Assembly: GCA_024638395.1 (NCBI GenBank)
Contig: JAHEKK010000068.1
Location: 1 to 10,401, forward strand
DNA length: 10,401 nucleotides
Source of the DNA: Gemmatimonadota bacterium
GTDB lineage: Bacteria > Gemmatimonadota > Gemmatimonadetes > Longimicrobiales > Gaopeijiaceae
Direction of reading: 5' to 3'
Under the pieces are notes generated by a model, which was not told where the DNA came from, did not search any database, and was given only the letters and a program-made list of their open reading frames with translations. Below are positions 6,688-10,401 of the stretch, piece after piece. Position 1 is the first letter of the stretch. Each line of letters starts with the position of its first letter. Made by a program: the position numbers and the translations under genes.

Positions 6688-6782
6688 GTTCGAACATGTT
6701 CGAGCCGGAGCGCCCGAGCGCCGCGAGGAAGCGGAGACGAGGGAGGAGGGCGGAGCCCCCCGGAGCTCCATCCGCCCGGCGC
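6661..6782 (+). repeat. 122-bp tandem repeat downstream of tRNA-Cys, unit 2
   Basis: This unit differs from unit 1 at only a handful of positions. They are a loop base in the first hairpin (6670 C versus A), one base at 6722, and a cluster in the last hairpin. That hairpin gains one G on its 5' arm and one C on its 3' arm, turning GGC-GAA-GCC into GGGC-GGA-GCCC. The unit ends in the third copy of the tRNA-Cys 3' end. After 6788 the similarity stops abruptly. Confidence 0.9.
6690..6703 (+). repeat. 14-bp perfect palindrome in repeat unit 2
   Basis: An identical copy of TCGAACATGTTCGA, 120 bp from the first, with the same GG/CC and GGGCG/CGCCC extensions. Confidence 0.7.
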
Positions 6783-6788
6783 CTCTGG
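6771..6788 (+). repeat. att-like direct repeat, copy 3 (right end of array)
   Basis: The third exact copy of TCCGCCCGGCGCCTCTGG, 122 bp after copy 2, marks the right boundary of the array. The sequence beyond (GTTTTCGGGCTGCC) does not continue the repeat and cannot form the junction hairpin. Confidence 0.75.
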
Positions 6789-7076
6789 GTTTTCGGGCTG
6801 CCCCGAATCTCATGTGGGAACGGCTTGGGCGCCTGCAATGCTCCTGGTCCTGCGGACCGGAGGTGGTGAGGCAATCCTATCCGCGGTGGGCGGACGCGGT
6901 TGCCCCCAAAGTGATGGTTTCCCTCATCGCGAACGAACGGATCGAGGTCTTTCGGGGCGAGCTGTGTGACGCCTGTGCTTTGAGAGAGGTTGCGCCCCGG
7001 TCCGGTGTGACCGCATGGTGGCCGCGAAGGCGTCCGGGAGGGGGAGAGCACGGATACCGTAATCCGGAGGGACCGC
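6789..7076 (+). other. Non-coding gap between repeat array and cytochrome gene
   Basis: I see no convincing gene here. Two hairpins stand out. One is TTCGGG (6792-6797) with CCCGAA (6802-6807), just after the array, a possible terminator stem but without a T tract. The other, at 6841-6862, pairs CTCC and GGTCC with GGACC and GGAG around TGC, with one bulged T. CGGT-GTG-ACCG lies near 7004-7014. A promoter for the downstream operon is expected here, but no -35/-10 pair is clear. Confidence 0.5.
7066..7071 (+). promoter_or_regulatory. Ribosome binding site of the cytochrome c gene
   Basis: GGAGGG lies 5 nt before the ATG at 7077 and fixes that start. Confidence 0.7.
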
Positions 7077-7904
7077 ATGAGATGGAAGGGCTTTAAGGCC
7101 TGGTCCGTCACACTGCTGATCGCGGGGACGCCACTCGTAGCGACGGCGCAGGCAACCGAGCCTGTCGCCGGTGACGGCAGTCCGGAGCGGGGAGAGCAGA
7201 TCTACAACGCTCAATGCTCACGCTGTCACGGCATTGAGGGGGCCGGCGGACAGGGCCCAATGCTGGCTCGGCCCAATCTTCCGAAGGGCCGTTCGGTTGA
7301 GGCGATCGCGACGATCGTTGCGGATGGGCTCCCGGACGGCGGCATGCCGGGGACGTGGAGCCTCTCCGAAAACGAGGTGCAGCTCGTTGCCCGATACGTC
7401 CTGACGCTGGGGCAGATCCCCGTCGAGGACCTTCCCGGCGATCGGGCCAGAGGTGAAGCGATCTTCTTCGGTCAGGGCCGGTGCACGAACTGCCACATCG
7501 TCGAGGGTCGAGGAGAGGGCTTCGGCCCCGAGCTGACCGACGTGGGTGCGCGGCGGAATGCCGACAACCTCCGTCGCTCCATCACCGACCCGAGTGACGA
7601 TCTTCCCTTGGGGACGGGGGTCATGGGAGATCCGGCCTTCGCGTCCCACCTGACCGTGCTGGCGACGGACGGATCCGGAGACGAGGTCTTGGGAGTCCGC
7701 CTGAACGAGGACTCGTTCACCATCCAGGTCCTGGATCGCCGTGGCCGGTTCCACTCATTCCGTAAGACCGAGTCGACCATCGAAAAGCAATTCGGCAGGA
7801 GCCTGATGACGGAGAGGGAGCTCACCGACGAACAGATCGAAGATCTGGTCGCGTATCTGGCCAGCCTAAGAGGAGCGACATGGAACTCCGTATCGGACCA
7901 ATGA
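7077..7904 (+). CDS. Periplasmic diheme cytochrome c
   Basis: An exported electron carrier of 275 aa. A signal peptide (MRWKGFKAW then VTLLIAGTPLVATAQA) is followed by two heme c domains. Domain 1 has CSRCH at 47-51, with Met90 in GGMPG a likely sixth ligand. Domain 2 has CTNCH at 136-140. From about residue 122 to 265 (GEAIFFGQGRCTNCHIVEG, FGPELTDVGARR, LRRSITDPSD, GVRLNEDSFTIQVLDRRG) it resembles the heme-binding domain described in Planctomycetes/Verrucomicrobia-type proteins (TIGR02603-like), with Met244 a possible ligand. It overlaps the PQQ dehydrogenase start, so it is probably the electron acceptor of that enzyme or of the IorAB-like oxidoreductase further on. The acceptor role is inferred from context. 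Confidence 0.9.
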   Translation: MRWKGFKAWSVTLLIAGTPLVATAQATEPVAGDGSPERGEQIYNAQCSRCHGIEGAGGQGPMLARPNLPKGRSVEAIATIVADGLPDGGMPGTWSLSENEVQLVARYVLTLGQIPVEDLPGDRARGEAIFFGQGRCTNCHIVEGRGEGFGPELTDVGARRNADNLRRSITDPSDDLPLGTGVMGDPAFASHLTVLATDGSGDEVLGVRLNEDSFTIQVLDRRGRFHSFRKTESTIEKQFGRSLMTERELTDEQIEDLVAYLASLRGATWNSVSDQ

Positions 7905-9538
7905 AGCGGGGGCAAAGGACGAAGCTCACGGGGACTCGTGGGCTCCGGGGTGCCGCGTTGGCGACTTTGACGGTGGCGCTCGCTGTGCCAGTCGTTCACG
8001 GACAGGTTCCCTACGAGCGCATCGTCGGCGCGATCGACGATTCCGAGTCGTGGCTCACCTATAACGGCACCTACGACGGACAACGGTTCTCGCCCCTGGA
8101 CCAGATCAACCGCGAGAACGTGAGTGCGCTGCGTCCGGTCTGGATGTATCAGATGGGCCCCAGGGTGGGCCTGGAGGTTACGCCCATCGTGGCCGATGGC
8201 GTGATGTACGTCACATCGTCCCCTAGCAACGTCTCGGCCCTGGATCTAGCCACCGGTCGCCCTCTGTGGACGTTCGAGCCTCAGATCCGGGAAGATCTCC
8301 GTACCCTCGGCTTCCCACCGGTGAACCGAGGTGTCGCAATCCTCGATGACATGGTGTACGTGGGCACCCTCGACGCGCGCCTCATCGCCCTCGACGCTCG
8401 GACTGGAGCTGTCCGGTGGGAGCGCCAGGTGGCCGACAACGCCCTAGGCTTCTCCTTCACGCTGGCCCCCCTCGCCCTGGACGGGAAGATCATCGTGGGC
8501 ACCAGTGGGGGCGAGGCCGGAATCCGAGGCTGGATCGACGCATACGATGCCAAGACGGGCGAGCAGGTCTGGCGCTTCTGGACCATTCCGGGGCCCGGTG
8601 AGCCCGGGAACGAGACGTGGGGTGGTGACTCCTGGGAGAACGGGGCCGGGGCGACGTGGCTCACGGGCTCCTACGACCCGGAGCTCGACCTGCTCTACTG
8701 GGGCATTGGCAATCCTGGACCCGACTGGAACGGCGACGTACGACCTGGTGACAACCTCTACACCTGCTCCGTCGTGGCTCTCGATCCCGATACGGGAGAG
8801 CTCCGGTGGCACTTCCAATTCACGCCTCACGACACCCACGACTGGGACGCGAACCAGATCCAGGTGTTGATCGACGCCGAATGGGAAGGCACGCCGCGGA
8901 AGCTTCTGGTGACGGCCAACCGAAACGCCTTTTACTACGTCCTCGACCGGGAGACGGGTGAGTTCCTCCACGGCAAGGAGTACGGGTATCAAACATGGGC
9001 TGAGGGTCTCGACGAGACCGGCCGGCCCATCGTCATCCCGGGAACGGATCCGACGGAGGAAGGCACTCTCGTCTACCCCAGCCTACAAGGCTCCACCAAC
9101 TGGTTCAGCCCATCGTACAGTCCCCAGACGGGACTCTTCTATGTCGCGGTCCGGGAGATGGGGGCCGTGTACTTCAAAGGAGAGGCGGAGTACGAGGCCG
9201 GAGAGTATTACCTGGGCGGTGGCGAGCGGGCTCTGAGCGGTGACGAGGCGGCGGGGAAGATCAGGGCCCTCGATGCCCTGACTGGTGAGAAGCGTTGGGA
9301 CTTTCCCCTGCTCACCCCACCCTGGTCGGGCGTCATGGCAACCGGCGGCGGACTCGTCTTCGGCGGGTCGAACGAAGGGAACCTCTATGCCCTGGACGCG
9401 GAGTCGGGTGAGCCGCTCTGGGACTTTCAGGCCGGTGGGGCGAGTCGAGCGAACCCGATCACTTATCTTCACGACGGAAGGCAAAGGGTGGTGATGTCGG
9501 CGGGGACCGCCATTATCGTATTCGGGCTGCGGGACTAA
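7880..9538 (+). CDS. PQQ-dependent alcohol dehydrogenase-like quinoprotein (no heme domain)
   Basis: A periplasmic eight-bladed propeller enzyme oxidising an alcohol (or related substrate) with pyrroloquinoline quinone, 552 aa. A signal peptide ends near VVHGQ. Typical motifs are WLTYNGTYDGQRFSPLDQIN, NRGVAI, VYVGTLDARLIALDA, TSGGEAGIRG (Ca ligand Glu212), WGIGNPGPDWNGD (Ca ligand Asn278), and HDWDANQ, where Asp323 is the likely catalytic base. Repeated blade motifs of the type ALDAxTGExxW are visible. The vicinal Cys-Cys normally just before NRGVA is absent (FPP instead). The position two after the catalytic Asp is Asn, not the Asp of lanthanide-dependent XoxF-type enzymes. No CXXCH is present, so an external cytochrome is needed. 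ATG 7880 has AGAGGAG 4 nt upstream; ATG 7901 (ATGA overlap with the cytochrome stop) is a credible alternative. The substrate is unknown. Confidence 0.93.
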   Translation: MELRIGPMKRGQRTKLTGTRGLRGAALATLTVALAVPVVHGQVPYERIVGAIDDSESWLTYNGTYDGQRFSPLDQINRENVSALRPVWMYQMGPRVGLEVTPIVADGVMYVTSSPSNVSALDLATGRPLWTFEPQIREDLRTLGFPPVNRGVAILDDMVYVGTLDARLIALDARTGAVRWERQVADNALGFSFTLAPLALDGKIIVGTSGGEAGIRGWIDAYDAKTGEQVWRFWTIPGPGEPGNETWGGDSWENGAGATWLTGSYDPELDLLYWGIGNPGPDWNGDVRPGDNLYTCSVVALDPDTGELRWHFQFTPHDTHDWDANQIQVLIDAEWEGTPRKLLVTANRNAFYYVLDRETGEFLHGKEYGYQTWAEGLDETGRPIVIPGTDPTEEGTLVYPSLQGSTNWFSPSYSPQTGLFYVAVREMGAVYFKGEAEYEAGEYYLGGGERALSGDEAAGKIRALDALTGEKRWDFPLLTPPWSGVMATGGGLVFGGSNEGNLYALDAESGEPLWDFQAGGASRANPITYLHDGRQRVVMSAGTAIIVFGLRD

Positions 9539-9545
9539 CCAGGAC

Positions 9546-9551
9546 AGGAGG
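9546..9551 (+). promoter_or_regulatory. Ribosome binding site of the [2Fe-2S] subunit gene
   Basis: AGGAGG lies 6 nt before the ATG at 9558, inside the 19-nt gap after the PQQ dehydrogenase gene. This argues for co-transcription with it. Confidence 0.7.
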
Positions 9552-9557
9552 TCCTCC

Positions 9558-10022
9558 ATGGCGGTCTACATGCTCCGCGTGAACGGAGAGGAGCAGCGAG
9601 TCGAGGTCGAGCCGGGCACGCCGCTGCTCTGGGTGATTCGCGACGCCCTTGGCCTCACAGGCACCAAGTACGGATGCGGAATCTCCCAATGCGGAGCCTG
9701 CACGGTCCACGTCGATGGCCGGGCCGTGCGCTCCTGCCAGATGGGAGTGGAGGAGGTGGCCGGCGGAGCGGTGACCACGATCGAAGGTCTCTCCGAGGAT
9801 CGAAGTCACCCGATTCAGGAGGCATGGATCGCCGAAGACGTGCCCCAGTGTGGGTACTGCCAATCTGGGCAGGTCATGGCGGCCGCGGCGCTGTTGGCGG
9901 ACAATCCCAGGCCGACCGATGCGCAGATCGACAGGTCCATGGCGAGGAACGTCTGCCGATGCGGCACCTACAACCGGATCCGGCGCGCGATTCACCGGGC
10001 GGCTCGGGGGGGTGGATCATGA
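9558..10022 (+). CDS. IorA-like [2Fe-2S] subunit of a molybdenum hydroxylase/aldehyde oxidoreductase
   Basis: The small iron-sulfur subunit (154 aa, standard length) of the xanthine oxidase superfamily, closest by layout to isoquinoline 1-oxidoreductase alpha or the small subunit of membrane-bound aldehyde dehydrogenases. It passes electrons from the molybdenum site to an acceptor. The plant-type ferredoxin domain has KYGCGISQCGACTVHVDG with Cys40, Cys45 and Cys48, plus Cys60. The helical second domain has QCGYCQSGQVM (Cys98, Cys101) and NVCRCGTYNRIR (Cys133, Cys135). All eight ligands are present. No signal peptide is visible, so it is expected to be exported with its Tat-carrying partner. 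Its stop overlaps the next start as ATGA (10019-10022). Confidence 0.93.
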   Translation: MAVYMLRVNGEEQRVEVEPGTPLLWVIRDALGLTGTKYGCGISQCGACTVHVDGRAVRSCQMGVEEVAGGAVTTIEGLSEDRSHPIQEAWIAEDVPQCGYCQSGQVMAAAALLADNPRPTDAQIDRSMARNVCRCGTYNRIRRAIHRAARGGGS

Positions 10023-10401
10023 GCGAGATCAGCAAGGTCAGCCGACGCGATTTCGTCAAAGTGGGAGGATTGGCCGGGGCCGGGTTGGTGCTCGGTGTGC
10101 GCTTCCCTCGGGATCGTCCCTGGGCACGGGCGACGTCTTTGAGCCCGAACGCCTTCGTGGAGATCGACACCAGCGGGAAAGTTTCGATCTGGGTGTCCCA
10201 GTCGGAAATGGGTCAGGGAGTCTTCACGTCCCTTCCGATGCTCCTGGCGGAGGAGCTCGAGGCCGATTGGGAGTCGGTGAAGGTGTTGCAAGCACCGGCC
10301 CACCCGGACAAGTACGGCTCCCAGATGACGGGTGGCAGCTCTGCGGTACGGGGCCGTTGGGAAAGCCTTCGGACGGCGGGAGCGACGGCACGGGAGATGT
10401 T
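10019..10401 (+). CDS. IorB-like molybdopterin-binding subunit, N-terminal part (runs off window)
   Basis: The first 127 residues of the large molybdenum-cofactor subunit paired with the IorA-like protein. The start overlaps the previous stop (ATGA). A twin-arginine signal is clear: SRRDFVK at 8-14, followed by VGGLAGAGLVLGVRF, so the folded complex is exported by Tat to the periplasm. After the signal come NAFVEIDTSGKVSIWVSQSEMGQGV and TSLPMLLAEELEADW, which are characteristic of the isoquinoline 1-oxidoreductase beta/aldehyde dehydrogenase type, and then QMTGGSSAVRG. The true substrate cannot be read from this part; aldehydes and N-heterocycles are both known for the family. Reading stays open to the window end. 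Confidence 0.93.
   Translation, partial: MSEISKVSRRDFVKVGGLAGAGLVLGVRFPRDRPWARATSLSPNAFVEIDTSGKVSIWVSQSEMGQGVFTSLPMLLAEELEADWESVKVLQAPAHPDKYGSQMTGGSSAVRGRWESLRTAGATAREM

Noticed and set aside
8840..8860. Lanthanide-dependent (XoxF-type) PQQ dehydrogenase
   Set aside because: The diagnostic Asp two residues after the catalytic Asp is Asn here.

Overview
The window is high-GC bacterial chromosome. It carries a conserved housekeeping operon, an outer-membrane protein gene on the opposite strand, a two-tRNA locus with an unusual repeat array, and a periplasmic oxidation gene cluster that runs off the right edge. The organism is Gram-negative: it has a predicted outer-membrane beta-barrel, exported c-type cytochrome and PQQ enzymes, and a Tat-dependent molybdoenzyme. 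High GC plus PQQ dehydrogenase, heme-binding-domain cytochrome and isoquinoline-oxidoreductase-like genes would fit a phylum such as Gemmatimonadota or Acidobacteriota. That placement is inference from gene content only.

Region 1 (1-4590, + strand): xseA (3' part), xseB, ispA, nadK and recN. The first three are tightly packed or overlapping, and the order resembles the xseA-xseB-ispA-(dxs-tlyA)-recN arrangement of many bacteria. Here nadK sits between ispA and recN, and dxs and tlyA are absent. Exonuclease VII and RecN serve DNA repair, IspA makes farnesyl diphosphate, and NadK makes NADP. A possible 40-codon ORF with a strong Shine-Dalgarno lies between nadK and recN and overlaps the recN start.

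Region 2 (4595-6160, - strand): a predicted outer-membrane beta-barrel protein of the phenol-degradation MetA-like type. It converges on recN with only four bases between the stop codons.

Region 3 (6161-7076): a sigma70-type promoter, tRNA-Gly(GCC), a very stable inter-tRNA hairpin, and tRNA-Cys(GCA). Two tandem units of 120 and 122 bp follow. Each ends in a copy of the last 14 bases of the tRNA-Cys gene plus 4 flanking bases, and each contains a T-arm-like stretch leading into a 14-bp perfect palindrome. The junctions form a long hairpin that uses the 3' strand of the tRNA itself, so it is mutually exclusive with the cloverleaf. I regard this array as the most unusual part of the window. The remaining ~290 bp before the next gene show only small hairpins and a ribosome binding site.

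Region 4 (7077-10401, + strand): a diheme cytochrome c, a PQQ-dependent alcohol dehydrogenase-like quinoprotein, an IorA-like [2Fe-2S] subunit and the start of an IorB-like molybdopterin subunit with a Tat signal. They are linked by short overlaps or a 19-nt gap. Together they look like an operon for periplasmic oxidation, plausibly alcohol to aldehyde to acid, with electrons leaving through the cytochrome. The substrates are not determinable from sequence.
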